This document shows, one piece after another, positions 8,437 to 19,845 of a DNA stretch of 30,408 bases. Source of the DNA: Chara braunii. Lineage: Eukaryota; Streptophyta; Charophyceae; Charales; Characeae. Below the pieces are notes generated by a model. It was not told the origin of the DNA. It worked only from the letters and a program-made list of their open reading frames with translations, and searched no databases. The translations under genes were made by a program, and so were the position numbers. The stretch is taken from contig BFEA01001088.1 of assembly GCA_003427395.1 (NCBI GenBank), forward strand, positions 126,019 to 156,426, written 5' to 3'. Position 1 is the first letter of the stretch; the number at the start of each line of letters is the position of its first letter.

Positions 8437-9274
8437 TGAAATTAGGCCAGCAAGAGTGAAAGGCTTTCAAGCCACGGTCAGTGCCCAAAGTCTCGGCACC
8501 AAAGTCCCAGTGGTCCTAGTCCTGCAGAAATAACTGATGCGGCAGGCCCAACGGTCGATGTGCCGCACTTAGGTCCTGTAGGGCGGTAGAGTCTCAGTAG
8601 TCCGACGGAACGTTTAGGGTCGTTAGAAGTCATGTAGGCCCGGGACCGACAAGAAAAGTCCCGAGTCCCAGTCAAAATTTGGCAGCAGCATCCTGGGAAA
8701 GTCCGGTGGGTTCCGGAACTGGCAAAAAGTGCAGCCGACAGGCTTTGGGGGACTTACCGTTCTGGATCCGACGAAGATCTCGATGCAGCTACTATGTATA
8801 GAGCTACAGCGCTCCAAAGACTCACTTGACAATTTGTGTGTTGCAGAAGCTCTGTTGAATGCTTGTGCGACCATCGGTTGGACTAAGTCGGGGAGGTTGA
8901 AGAAGAGCTAGCGCAGCAGCGCCATAGCTAGGGTTAGCAGGGAAGAAGGCAATCACCATAGCTGATAGGGTACTAGGAGGAAGAGAGGGGAGTGCATTCA
9001 GAGAGTGAGAGTGAGTGATCCAAGTGAGGAGAGTGAGAAATAAACGAGAGGAGGGGCAGCAAGTGAGATAGAGAGAGAGTGGGTACTTACCTGAGTGAGG
9101 ACGATGAGCTGGCGACCATAGCCGCATGTACGATGACCTTGGACTTGAACAATTTTGTCCTTGGGGAATAACAATTTGAGATTTCCAGCTGATCTCAATT
9201 TCGTTTCTCTGCTTTTGAGTGTTGGTGACATGCATGATTTCAATCGGAGTTGATTTCAATCGGAGTTCATTGCA
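8437..9274 (+). repeat. 3' LTR-like repeat of the Ty3/gypsy element
   Basis: Diverged copy of 2911-3772 in the same orientation, with the same blocks in the same order and ending GTTCATTGCA. Relative to the 5' copy it has extra segments near 8672-8690 and 8741-8770 and a much shorter GA run at about 9067. Confidence 0.75.
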
Positions 9275-9890
9275 CAGTTCTCATTTTCAAAAGAAATATG
9301 TGTGGAATTGTGGAATTTCTTTCCTTTTAAAATTTAAATCCCTATCCAAATGCGAAGTAAAATTCGTTTCCTGTATGTATATTACTGAGGAACAAACTGA
9401 AATGATGTGAAATCTGAATTTTTACTTTTTAACGTCACCTTTTTCAGACAATCCCTGCTTCTTCAGGATATTCCAACGTCACCTTTTTCAGACAATCGCT
9501 CATCTTGACTCGTTCCCTCCCTCCCTCCCTCCCTCCCTCCCTCCCTCCCTCCCTCGTCGTGTGGGTATGAGGTATACTACCCGCATATCAACGAAAGCTG
9601 GCGCTCCCCATCCACAATATCAGGCAGACGTGGTGCAAGTCTGCTCCGCAGACACTCTCCGTAACATAAAGCAGACAAAATGTCATTAATTTGGTAATTT
9701 TCGCAACTAAGTAAAAAATGTACAAGCTAAGTAATGCTAAACCAATACAAGGAACTATAATTTATAAATATTTATAGAAAAGAAAATAAAACAAAAAAAA
9801 AAATCGTTTTACAATAATTTTGAATATTAACTCTACAAAATTCCATAACAGCAAAATTAAGTCATAATAACAAGTGGACCCACCGTGGCA
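9275..9890. other. AT-rich sequence with a short repeat pair, no gene
   Basis: A 23-bp exact direct repeat (AACGTCACCTTTTTCAGACA plus ATC) occurs at 9431-9453 and 9475-9497. It is followed by the TCCC microsatellite. The rest is AT-rich with no usable open frame. Confidence 0.7.
9514..9554. repeat. (TCCC)n microsatellite
   Basis: About ten tandem copies of the tetranucleotide CTCC/TCCC. Confidence 0.95.
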
Positions 9891-10139
9891 ATGCCGTGGG
9901 CCGTGGCGAAATAGATGATAGAAAACGACAGAGAGGGGTTGGGTGGCGCTATGTGGGGTGTTGGGCGGGGCAGTTCAATGTGGGGTACATGGGCGATGTA
10001 ACGTGGGCTGGGTTGTACAAATGTTCCCCCACGCCCCCCCCCCCCTTGAAAAAAAACGAAACACAAAAGACCGAGGAGGCTGGCCCATTGTAGACACTCG
10101 GACCGCGGATATAGGGCTTCGCTCCACTGTGCAACATTC

Positions 10140-10240
10140 CAGGCTGCTATGTATTTGTATTCAAACATGCTGCACTAAGGCCTCACTAAGGCCTCACTCA
10201 ACCTCCCAGCCTGATATGTAGTTGTATTCTGACGTGTTGC
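10140..10240 (+). repeat. 67-bp direct duplication
   Basis: AGGCTGCTATGTATTTGTAT (about 10141) and AGCCTGATATGTAGTTGTAT (about 10208) start two similar segments that continue to GCTGC/GTTGC. A small repeat (CTAAGGCCTCA twice) lies between them. The flanking sequence to 10440 is rich in GCAGACAAA-type words and may be part of a small transposon whose ends I cannot define. Confidence 0.6.
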
Positions 10241-10544
10241 GGACAATGTTGCAGACAAAGCAGCTGCAGACCGCACGAAATGGCAGCAGAGGACAAATGG
10301 AAACAACAGACAAACCGGCAGAAAACTGCCAAAAAATGCTGCGGCCTGAGTATCAGGAGTGAACTTTGAGACTTCAAATGGTACGAAGCCTACAAAAAGC
10401 AACCAGGGAACCACCTCAGGGTGTGTCTGGATACAAAAATTGACTGGAAAATGACCCCGCAGAAGAAAAAAAAAGTTGTCAGGCTGGCGGTGGGGGATCA
10501 GAAAGAGGATGGTCAAGACGAAAAGAATATGGTCGAAAAGATAG

Positions 10545-10659
10545 AGAAGCAGCAGCAGCAGCAAAAGAAGAAGAAGAAGAAGAAGAAGAAGAAGAAGAAG
10601 GAGAAGAAGAAGAAGAAAGAGAAGAAGAAGAGGAGGAGGAGGAGGAAGAAGATGCAATT

Positions 10660-10714
<55 letters not shown>

Positions 10715-10833
10715 CAAAGTGACAAGTTTCCATGCCCCATCCTCTTTCCCTTTGCCCAATTCTACTATGCTTTTCCCAAGAAGAAGAAGAAGGAGAAGAA
10801 GAAGAGGAGGAGGAGGAGGAAGAAGATGCAATT

Positions 10834-10870
<37 letters not shown>

Positions 10871-10962
10871 GTGGCAAGTTTCCATGCCCCATCCTCTTTC
10901 CCTTTGCCCAATTCTACTATGCTTTTCCCTGCCCCCACAATAAAACCCCGACTACCTTCCCC
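10545..10962 (+). repeat. Nested simple repeats with a tandem duplicated unit next to the gap
   Basis: (CAG)n, (GAA)n, (GGA)n and (CA)n runs follow one another. The compound unit of GAAGAAG/GAGGAGG, GATGCAATTAAACAC, (CA)n, then AAGTTTCCATGCCCCATCCT to CTATGCTTTTCCC occurs twice (about 10620-10780 and 10785-10930). The unit carries its own CA run, longer in copy 1 (about 10662-10716) than in copy 2 (about 10836-10869). No coding is inferred; the polylysine/histidine translations are repeat artefacts. Confidence 0.85.
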
Positions 10963-11621
10963 NNNNNNNNNNNNNNNNNNNNNNNNNNNNNNNNNNNNNN
11001 NNNNNNNNNNNNNNNNNNNNNNNNNNNNNNNNNNNNNNNNNNNNNNNNNNNNNNNNNNNNNNNNNNNNNNNNNNNNNNNNNNNNNNNNNNNNNNNNNNNN
11101 NNNNNNNNNNNNNNNNNNNNNNNNNNNNNNNNNNNNNNNNNNNNNNNNNNNNNNNNNNNNNNNNNNNNNNNNNNNNNNNNNNNNNNNNNNNNNNNNNNNN
11201 NNNNNNNNNNNNNNNNNNNNNNNNNNNNNNNNNNNNNNNNNNNNNNNNNNNNNNNNNNNNNNNNNNNNNNNNNNNNNNNNNNNNNNNNNNNNNNNNNNNN
11301 NNNNNNNNNNNNNNNNNNNNNNNNNNNNNNNNNNNNNNNNNNNNNNNNNNNNNNNNNNNNNNNNNNNNNNNNNNNNNNNNNNNNNNNNNNNNNNNNNNNN
11401 NNNNNNNNNNNNNNNNNNNNNNNNNNNNNNNNNNNNNNNNNNNNNNNNNNNNNNNNNNNNNNNNNNNNNNNNNNNNNNNNNNNNNNNNNNNNNNNNNNNN
11501 NNNNNNNNNNNNNNNNNNNNNNNNNNNNNNNNNNNNNNNNNNNNNNNNNNNNNNNNNNNNNNNNNNNNNNNNNNNNNNNNNNNNNNNNNNNNNNNNNNNN
11601 NNNNNNNNNNNNNNNNNNNNN
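10963..11621. other. Assembly gap (659 N)
   Basis: Unresolved bases. The gap is bounded by a duplicated microsatellite unit on the left and a CT run on the right, so it probably marks a repeat collapse. Any open frame crossing it is meaningless. Confidence 0.99.
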
Positions 11622-11710
<89 letters not shown>

Positions 11711-11880
11711 CTTATCTATCTCTATTTATTCTTTCCTTTTTCGATTCTTCTCACCTTTTGTTCCTCCCTTCCTCTGCCCCACCTCTCTCTACCTATCTAT
11801 CTATCTATCCATCTATCTATCCCTCCCTCTATCCCTCCCTCTATATCCTCTCTCTCTGTCCTCCCCCCATCTATCTACAC
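11622..11880. repeat. (CT)n and (CTAT)n microsatellites
   Basis: An uninterrupted CT run (11622-11709) is followed by pyrimidine-rich sequence. A degenerate (CTAT)n/(CCCT)n block lies at about 11790-11880. Confidence 0.95.
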
Positions 11881-12630
11881 AGTGCTTAGGGTGCGCGAAG
11901 GGCAAAGAAGAAAGCCACTTGCAAGTGTGGTGCTTTCGCTTCAAGCAAAGCGGTCGTGTTATCAAAGGTCCGCACCAACAAACTACCCTGTACCCACCGG
12001 CCTTGGAAGTACATACCACCACTCATGTCCTCACACGGTTCCTCCTGGGCTTAGTGGAGCGCCCACCAAAATCGTGAGTCTTCAGGCTTCATGCACGACA
12101 CGAAATTTGAAAAACAAGCATCCTTGACACCTAACGAATGTTCACGAGTGTCAGGGTGGTGTGGATGTTTGCATGGCGGCACCAAAACAGTGCAAAATAC
12201 GAAAAGAAATAAAAATTATTGTGAGATGTAGCGAGCCCAAGGCATTTTGAAACAATGGACCCAAACCCGCTACTGTTGGACACCATGCCTATCCCTTTTC
12301 TTTTTCTTCGTTGTCACATTAGTGTTCAAACCTACATGTGCGGGGGAGCAGAATGACACATGGATCGTTGCCACTTCATGGACTTATGTGAAATGTACAG
12401 AGGACGATTTGTCGTGTACATCACTAAGAATTTAAAGGATGATTTGTCATGTAGGTCGCTAACAATTCCCAAGAGGACTCTTGTGCAAGTCCCATGAGTG
12501 AAGTCATTGGTGGCAAGAGTAGATGAAGATATTATGATGTCTAGGAATATGGAATAAAGCAGGAGAGGGGGAGCATGATTGTTTGTTGACCATCAGGGGC
12601 ATTTGTCACAGCGTTACAACAGAGATTACA
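11881..12630. other. Unique sequence with a 35-bp tandem duplication, no gene
   Basis: Units AGGACGATTTGTCGTGTACA (12401) and AGGATGATTTGTCATGTAGG (12436) repeat with period 35. A 62-codon frame at 12247-12435 has a hydrophobic stretch but overlaps this duplication and resembles nothing I know, so I do not call it. Confidence 0.5.
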
Positions 12631-12639
12631 TGAAGACAC

Positions 12640-13075
12640 CATTAATGATGATGATGATGATGATGATAATTGTGATTATGATAATGATAATGATCATCAT
12701 CATTATATTGATGGGTATAATGATGATCACAATCATCATTATCATTGTGTTGATTATTATGATGATCATCATCATGATGATGATGACGATGATAATGATA
12801 ATGAGAGGTCAGGTTATGACGATGACGATGAAATGGCGACCATAAATGTCATGATGATGGTGATGATGGTGATGATGGTCATAATGATAGATGTCAGTAA
12901 CGGTGGTGGAGATGATGACTGTGATAATGATAACAATCACGTGGATGCGCACATTGTCGATCATTCATATTGTCCATGATGATGAACTTAATATGGACGA
13001 TAATGACGGTGGTGCCTCGAATGATGATGATGATGAATCCGATGATGATTATGCCGTTGGTGGTGGTGGTTGAGG
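12640..13075. repeat. Degenerate (GAT)n/(ATC)n microsatellite tract
   Basis: Over 400 bases of GATGAT, GATAAT and their complements, in both orientations, so parts can fold back (about 12640-12800). The Met/Ile- and Asp-rich translations are artefacts. Confidence 0.95.
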
Positions 13076-13619
13076 GTTCTCTACAATGCCAAAGACGATG
13101 AAGGGAGGGGGAATCGGTGTTAGTTCAACGTTAGAAGGCAATCATTTACAATTTTTTTTAATTCATATAAAGAGTCGATATTGATTGCTAAGTTAACAGT
13201 TATGTTTCCAACGTCAATTTTTGTGATTTTTTACTCCGATCGAAGGTTTTTGCGGTTGGACGTGTGAGTAGCCGCCCACGACATAGAGTTTAACAACCAC
13301 GTGGTGAATATACGCGCAGAGAGAGGTGTTGGAATTACTGGAAAACATTTTAGATTTTGAGACATTTTTATTATTTTGTTGTACCTATGCATATCTCATA
13401 CAAAGCGGTGTCTTGAACGTTTGGCAATGTCTCTATAGTTTCTCAATTGTTTGGTCATCTGAAGCTTGTTCTGCAGGAACCATGGTTATTATTTTTCTTC
13501 ACATCATCTTCAACCCTTTCTTGGAGCAATGCGTCTCAAGCTTATACAACCATTTTGCAACTGCCACTGTACGTTTTTGCAATAGCTCGAAGAACACGAT
13601 GTGTGTATGTAGGGACAAC
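13076..13619. other. AT-rich sequence, nothing recognised
   Basis: No motif, repeat or coding signal that I can support. The 100-codon frame at 13326-13628 runs into the tRNA-like head, has no recognisable domain and is probably chance. Confidence 0.4.
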
Positions 13620-13690
13620 ACATGGTAGCTCAGTGGTCAGAGTTCCGGAGTAACATGGCGGGAGGTTGCGGGTTCGACTTCGGTCAACCC
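13620..13690 (+). mobile_element. tRNA-like SINE head (A and B boxes)
   Basis: TAGCTCAGTGGT (13626-13637) and GGTTCGACTTC (13671-13681) are close to the RNA polymerase III A and B boxes at tRNA-like spacing. The sequence between them (GTTCCGG...GGCGGGAGGTTGC) does not form an anticodon stem. It shares AGGAGGTTG/GGAGGTTGC just before the B box with the head at 7575-7655. A SINE body may continue to about 13800, but I cannot place its 3' end or target duplication. Confidence 0.6.
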
Positions 13691-13799
13691 TTATCTTTTC
13701 CTGTACCAGTCTATTGGTGTTAGGTTGACACCTCACGTGCTTGTGCCCCAGCCTGACACGAAGTTCCAACGAGCAGTTAAGAGAGTTAGGGATTGATGT

Positions 13800-16000
13800 T
13801 GGTAGATATTATCCTATACGAGGGGTAGGTGGGAAAGAAGGGGAGCATCATTCTACCAAGGCATCATCATGGTAGACGTTGAGAGTTTTTGTAAGGGGCA
13901 ATTGTGGAATTTGAGGGATGTCGTACCTTGATGTGTCGGGTCTACACCCCTTTCCTGGTTGGGGCAGGCAGACCTTGCAAGAGGTGGCAGGTGGTTGTGC
14001 TACTACAAAGATTTTAAATGCAAGAACTTGTGGACCACATTCGAAGAATAGGCATATGTAGATTCACATATATGGCAGTGTGCGGACTTTAGGTATACAA
14101 TAAAATATTGATGAGAATGACTGTAGCGTATGCAGTACAAACTATACACACTAAATACGCTAACTACGACGAACTAAGGAGCAGTAGAAACATATTGATA
14201 TATGCAACACATCATACATACTTCGGGTAGGGCTCCCATAGGTTAGACCTTAGCCTTAGTATCATTAGACATTGCCTATGGTAGGTACGAAGCCTTGGAT
14301 TGGGGACAAATAATGTGCTCATGAGACCCGATTATACCTCGTGTCCGAAGTTCTCTGCCGATAAGGCGCTTTAGCTAGTGCTTCAACCAGAGTTGGGTTC
14401 CTTTACTCAGCGTTGGTGCCTCTGATTATTGTCCACTAGGGTTGTCTGTCGAGATAAAGTGATGATGATAATGGGAGAACCACTATGTGAAGGCATCACC
14501 ATAAAGGGTCATGAGCATCTTTGTATGGGGTATGTGTAATAAGAGGTGTAATATCCTAAATCGTGAGCGGTGGGTTGGGCTATGGGATCCACCATAAGGT
14601 GGGCCCTCTATGTGGGGGGCAGGGTAGTATGTTGGACAGAAGATGGATGGCCCAAATGTAGTGGAGGAGCTATACATAATAGGAGAACAATGGTTGCACC
14701 AGGAGATAAAAATAAAGCTTAGAGAGGAATGAAAAAAAAGGGGGTCCATGTGTGCATGATATAAAAAAAAGTAAAGAAAAGGACACGATGTTTGTATGTA
14801 TGAAAATTGAGCGCGAAAATGTAGTATTGAAGGTCGATTTCTTTTGTCATCTTTGCAATCATTTAAAAAAAAAAAAACATCCGTTCCCATTACATAATTT
14901 TTGTATTAATTTTGTTCATTCATGTTATATAATTTTTTTATTGTTCTGTAAGTTTTTCGTTTTTATGTCAATAATGTATGGACAACAAATTCTGAGTATA
15001 GTGTCATTGTCTTTCACGTTCTATAACAAACAAGAGCGAATGCATAGTGCCATGTGCACGATGAAATATAAATTCATAGCAACATAATAGCAAAGCAATC
15101 ATTCGACGAAAATAAGAAAAGTAAAGCAATTAAAAAAAAACAATTATACAATATATGGATACATATGCATACAGATATATAAAAAAAATAACGTGTTTTA
15201 TGCATTTTCAAAGGCATACGTACAAGAAGGGCAAAATTTTGGATTGTAATACAGACTTAGTAAATCCACCGTATGTAAATATGGCAAAAACTACATTTTT
15301 TATTTTTTACCTCATACCAATTATAAAAGTATGAAGCATTTTTTCTTTAACCTACAACTTCTTTGTTGTTTGTTCATTCATAATATTTGTTTTTGACATG
15401 TCCATGAATATAGTACATGTTTTCCATGGTGATATTTTGAGATATATCACTATAGTGTGGGAGTATAATCATTGTGATAACCGTAATTATTCGGGACAGT
15501 GGTTGGTTTTCACCCTTGATGTCATGAGGTATTGGATCATACATTTTATTTTGAATGTGAAATTTTATAGTGTGCGAAAAGTAAGACTATGTTTCACTCT
15601 AGGATTCAAGATTTTAAGCTTAGGGACGTTCGTGTTTTTGCTACCAAAATTGATAATGCATCCGCCAACTTTGTTAGGAAATACGATCCACTGACATATA
15701 TCGTACACCTCCATGTTTCTGCCATCACCTTGAAATATGAAGGGTCGGGTGACAGAGCGACCATCTTTTAGGATGAAGGTCGACCCTCTACTACCGGAGA
15801 GGGAATATCTCAAAGATGTTGTCACCATCATCAGGGACGAATGCATATGAGTGATTGACTTCCTGGACATATTTCGCATACAGGAAAAGTGACCTAAGGG
15901 AACACATTACCTTCATTGAGGTTCACAAGTAGTATGTGTGTATGGATGATGATATTAGTGGCAGAGGTTACTCATGATGCTTGGTTATAATGTGACTATG
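13800..16000. other. AT-rich repetitive-looking DNA, no gene recognised
   Basis: About 2.2 kb with only short open frames, A and T homopolymers, and no domain I can identify on either strand. The frames at 14483-14890, 14752-15087 and 15398-15694 are AT-driven and show no motif. Confidence 0.4.
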
Positions 16001-16839
16001 TAGTGAGCTTCAAATGAGTTTCAAGTGAGTTAGCATATCACACCACTTTTTAATCACTGTGTTTGACCATCGTTATGATCAACTCGATGAATCTACTACA
16101 GAAGAAGTGATAACGTGAGCATGCGCTAAGCTTCATAAAAGTTAAGGGGGAGGGGGAGAGGGGGGGAAAACAATTTAATATAATAAAATTATCCAAAGTT
16201 AATTATGTCATATTCTCACTAATACTTCTCTGAATGCAGTTGATTGCAGATTATAAATATAATGACAATCATATGTAGAAATTGGTAGAATAAATCATGG
16301 TGTAAGCATATTGTAAGCTCAGCGAAGTTAATATGGACAGGTGGTTGGAGGGGGGGAGGGAACTATACCCACCCTCTCGCAATCGAATATAAAAGACAAT
16401 TTTTAACTCATGTTCATCATACTCACACGAGCACTTTCCTAAATATATGTGATTGTAGTTATAGTTGGACTCGATGAATCTGTCTGCAATCTTCTGCAAA
16501 GTTTAACACGAGGTATTATAACGTGAATATGCCTCGAGTTTCACCAAAATTGATATACTCATACTAACATTTTCCTAAGTATATTGGATTGAAATTATCG
16601 TCAGACTGAATGAAACTGACTGCAAAAAAATCCTAATGTGAGTACGTTGTTAAGCTTTAGCAAAGTTGATATGAGAGCCCCACAATTGAAAATAAAGAAC
16701 ATATTTGAGCTCGGTCTGTTTATTTCCACTAACACATTTCGCAATTCATCTAACCATAGCCAATACATCTGATTGCAAAACATTTGTAGACATCGATATA
16801 AAAAGTCTTAGTGTGATTATATGCTCTGAGTTTCAGCAG

Positions 16840-16900
16840 AGTTGACAATGGGGAGGGGAGGGGCAGGGGACGGTGTAGCCCCCCCTCCGCCCCCCCAAAC
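16840..16900. repeat. G-run/C-run inverted pair within the satellite unit
   Basis: GGGGAGGGGAGGGGCAGGGG is followed about 10 bases later by a C-rich stretch (CCCCCCCTCCGCCCCCCC), so the two can pair as a GC-rich hairpin. Similar pairs recur in other units near 16350, 17265, 18700 and 18880. Confidence 0.6.
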
Positions 16901-17844
16901 TGAACATAGCAAAAGGATTGAGACTCAAGTTTGCTATACTTACACTAACACTTCCTTAAATGCATTTGAACATATTCGATGAATATGATGTTAAAATTAC
17001 CTATAAAATACAGCAAAAAATCTTTATTATAAATATTACAAACACACGTAGAAATTAAACCACCAATACTTCCTAAAGTTGTACCCGTAAACAAACCACG
17101 ACTTTAGGAAATGTACGGTCCATTATAGAAGGACCTAAATTTATCCGACTACAACGGTTTTTACTTTTTATTTTCACGGTCAATAGTTCAGCCAAGCACT
17201 AGTGGTTTAGCAAAAAAAGTTTTAATATAAGAATACCATGAGCTTCAACGAAGTTGACATGGGGGAAGGAGGAGGGGTGGTGTACCTCCCCTCCCCACAA
17301 TTGACCGTAGTAAACAGATTTTGAATTAAGCTTGTCATGCTCACACTAATATTTTCTTAAATGTGTATCACCATAGTCTATGAATACGATTGTAATCTCC
17401 TGCAAAATTTAGTAGAAAGAGTCTTAGAATAGATATGTTACAAGCTTGTCTAACTCCCTCGCAATAGAACATAGCAATCGGATTAAAACTCATATCTATC
17501 ATAATCATGCTAGCATTTTCTAAATGTATCTGTCTGTAATCACGAACATAACTTATAAATTTGATTGCAATCACCTATGTAATTTGGTGCAAATAGTTGT
17601 AGTGCGAGTATGCCATGAACTTCAACAAATCACACTAACACTTTTCTAAATGTGTATGACAATAATTACCATCGGGTTTGATTAATCTAACTATATATAA
17701 AAAAAAGTGAATATATCATGAGCTTCGAATCAAAGTTCGTATCAGTATGTAAGTATGACTTGTTTCCCCCACAACTAAACAAAGTAGGTTGCGTCGAACT
17801 CATGACTGTCATATTCATACTTTCTAAATGCATATAACTGCAAT

Positions 17845-18621
17845 CAGGGTAACCGGCGTTCGGGACGGGCCGAACGCCCGAGCCCGAATGCCCGAGCCCG
17901 AACGCCCGAACGTATGGGACCCATTGGGGATGTGTTCGGTCGTTCGGGCCGAACGCGGCCCCCCCCCCCAAAAAAAAAAAAAAAAAAAAAAAAAGATCAT
18001 CAAAAAAATCTATAAAACAGATATGTTATGGATAAAAATAAATTAAACAATATTTTCATAAGCATTACATCCGAATTCCGTACAAAATTTGAAATAAAAA
18101 TAAAATACGAAAAACACATACTAATAATAAAAATAAAAAGAAAATTAAATTTACTAGTGAGTGCGCGAGCATGTTTTCGACACCGCCATCTTTGGCGATT
18201 TTTCATTTTGTTTTGGCATAGCTAAATGCCCTGAAAATTTACAGATGTGTAATTCACATAATACAAAACCCATTAAAAATGTTTCAAAAAATAATAAAAT
18301 TGTTTAGACCCTGAACTAAAGTGAAAACAAAAAGTAAAAAGTGAAAAAATACGTGGGCGAGCACGTTTTGACACCACCATCTTTGGCGATTTTTAATTCT
18401 TATTTGGCTTAGCCAAATGACTTGAAAATTTGCAGGCATGTACCTCACGTCATAGAGAACTCACAGACCAAAATTCAGAAAAAAATCATTATTTTTAGGC
18501 CCCGAAATATTTTTTGGCGGGGGCCGAATGCCGTCGGGTTCGGACCCCGTACGGGACCCCGAACGCCCGTACGTGGGGAGATCTGCCCAGGGACCTCCGT
18601 ACGTACGGGCTGGTGAGCCTG
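17845..18621 (+). mobile_element. hAT-like small transposon, copy A (777 bp), exact 8-bp target duplication
   Basis: Flanked by ACTGCAAT at 17837-17844 and 18622-18629. The ends are CAGGGTAACCGGC and, on the other strand, CAGGCTCACCAGC. The CAGGG terminus and 8-bp duplication are hAT hallmarks. About 110 bases at each end are GC-rich with repeated CCGAACG/CGTTCGG words. The interior is AT-rich with a C-run/A-run (about 17960-17994). It carries two diverged copies of a ~193-bp unit (motif GCGAGCAYGTTTT at 18162 and 18356, each followed by CCATCTTTGGCGATTTTT). There is no transposase. It interrupts the ~200-bp repeat array. Confidence 0.85.
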
Positions 18622-19370
18622 ACTGCAATTGAATTTGATGGCAATCATTTACAATAATAAGTAAGAAAATCATAGTTTTAGTATGTCTAAAGCTTCAACA
18701 AGAGGGGAGAGAAGGGGGTTACACCTTCCTTCCCCCATGACGGAATAAAGCATGTGGATTTGAACTCAAGTTTTTCATCTTTATATTGGCACTTTACTTA
18801 ATATATTTGATTATAATTATGGTCAAACTTTATAAATTTGTATGCACCCACTTGGAGAATTTGACATAAAAAATTAGCGGGGAAGGGGGTGGGGCGTTGC
18901 CCCTCCTCCCCACTACTTGAACATCGTAGATTGATTCGGGCCTAGGTCTGTATTTCAACAATCCATGGGTGTAGAGGTTCAGATACTACTAATATTAATT
19001 ATTTTCTGAATGTATATAACCACAATTACAACCAAAGGGGGATGTATGAGACTGCAATTATATGCAAAAAATGACAAAACTTAATTGCAGTCGCTTATAA
19101 AATGTATGAGCTTCCACAAAAGCGACGGGGGAGAGGAGGGATATTGAGGGTGAATGTGTAAACTTTTCTCTCTCATAACTCAACATTGCTTACAGATTGA
19201 AACTTCAGTTGGTACGTCAACATCTCATAAGTGTGTACTCATAGTAGATTTTTAAAAAATATATCTTAGTCAAATTATGGTCGGATTGGATAAATTATAT
19301 TGCATACATATGCATAAATGACCATAAAAAGTTATTGTGTCATGAAGTTCACGAAGTTCGGGTGCATCTT

Positions 19371-19845
19371 TACCTACCCTCTGTATTCCAGCAATTCAAT
19401 GGTGTAGCGATTGACAATATATTCAAACCAACAATTTGTTCTGATTTTTTTTCGTAAAGAGGGCGACGACCTCGTGATTTCGTATTCAAAAGGGACCGAA
19501 CCCAGAACGTGATGGGTGTAGTCCGAGATTGAGTCGATGCAAAAGTGTGGTAGATAAACCAGTGGTTTTGCCTGGTAGCTGGTCGAGAAATAGGACCTGA
19601 ACTTGGTGGTCATGTGCAGGGTTGTGTCTTGTAAGAGGGCTCATAGAATGTCGTATGGCAAAAGTAAGTGTATATATTGTACCCATATAGGGGTAGCGTG
19701 GATATTATGCCCGGTATGGTTTGGATCATAGTTATATTTGTTAAGGCATCTAGTTGTGTAGCACGAGATCACCCCTTTCATTCCTTGTGAGGTCAATTCA
19801 AAAATATAGTATATAAGCCAACAAATGCAAAACCTTTTAAATTCC
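19371..19845. other. Unique sequence before the reverse transcriptase fragment
   Basis: No clear gene. I looked here for the upstream reverse transcriptase motifs of a group II intron protein and did not find them. A B-box-like word on the minus strand (GGTTCGGTCCC, about 19489-19499) lacks a good A box. Confidence 0.4.

Larger units (their letters stand above)
2911..9274 (+). mobile_element. Decayed, internally deleted Ty3/gypsy LTR retrotransposon
   Basis: Two diverged direct repeats of about 840-860 bp (2911-3772 and 8437-9274) flank 4.7 kb. In the expected order, that interior holds a gag remnant (about 5066-6440), a damaged zinc knuckle (6810-6851), and an integrase C-terminal and chromodomain-like remnant (7710-8380). 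This order on one strand between LTR-like repeats is the Ty3/gypsy arrangement. No reverse transcriptase or RNase H motif is visible between about 7380 and 7700, where a tRNA-like SINE head sits, so the centre of pol has been deleted. Frameshifts and stops occur throughout, and the LTRs differ by many substitutions and indels, so the insertion is old. I see no clear 5-bp target duplication. The boundaries are those of LTR similarity and may be off by some tens of bases. Confidence 0.75.
16000..19370. repeat. Array of diverged ~200-bp tandem repeats
   Basis: A recurring block resembles GAGCTTCAACAAAGTTGACA, then often a GGGGAGG/CCTCCCC pair, CACAATTGAACATAG, a CACTAACACTTTTCTAAATG block, and TTGATTGTAATTATGGTC. 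The first part of the block is seen near 16128, 16317, 16535, 16653, 16828, 17240, 17617, 17716, 18690, 19108 and 19343. Most gaps are about 180-250 bases or, where one copy is unrecognisable, about 410. Subtracting the 777-bp transposon between 17716 and 18690 gives about 197. The units are highly diverged, so this is an old satellite or minisatellite-like array. It carries no gene. Confidence 0.65.

Noticed and set aside
8437-9274. Treating the two ~840-bp repeats as independent dispersed repeats, not LTRs
   Set aside because: Same orientation, gag after the first and integrase tail before the second fit one LTR element better, though the missing target duplication leaves some doubt.
10421-12127. 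A 568-codon open frame on the plus strand
   Set aside because: It crosses the N gap and is made of polylysine, histidine-threonine and serine-leucine runs from GAA, CA and CT microsatellites.
12579-13073. Met/Ile-rich and Asp-rich frames resembling a membrane or acidic protein
   Set aside because: Direct translation of the degenerate GAT/ATC repeat.
16000-19370. Regular repeats with spacers, considered as a CRISPR array
   Set aside because: Units are about 200 bases, highly diverged and similar along their length, with no short identical repeats separated by unique spacers, and the setting is eukaryotic.
19485-19560. Another tRNA-like head on the minus strand (GGTTCGGTCCC)
   Set aside because: The A box is poor and no stem forms.
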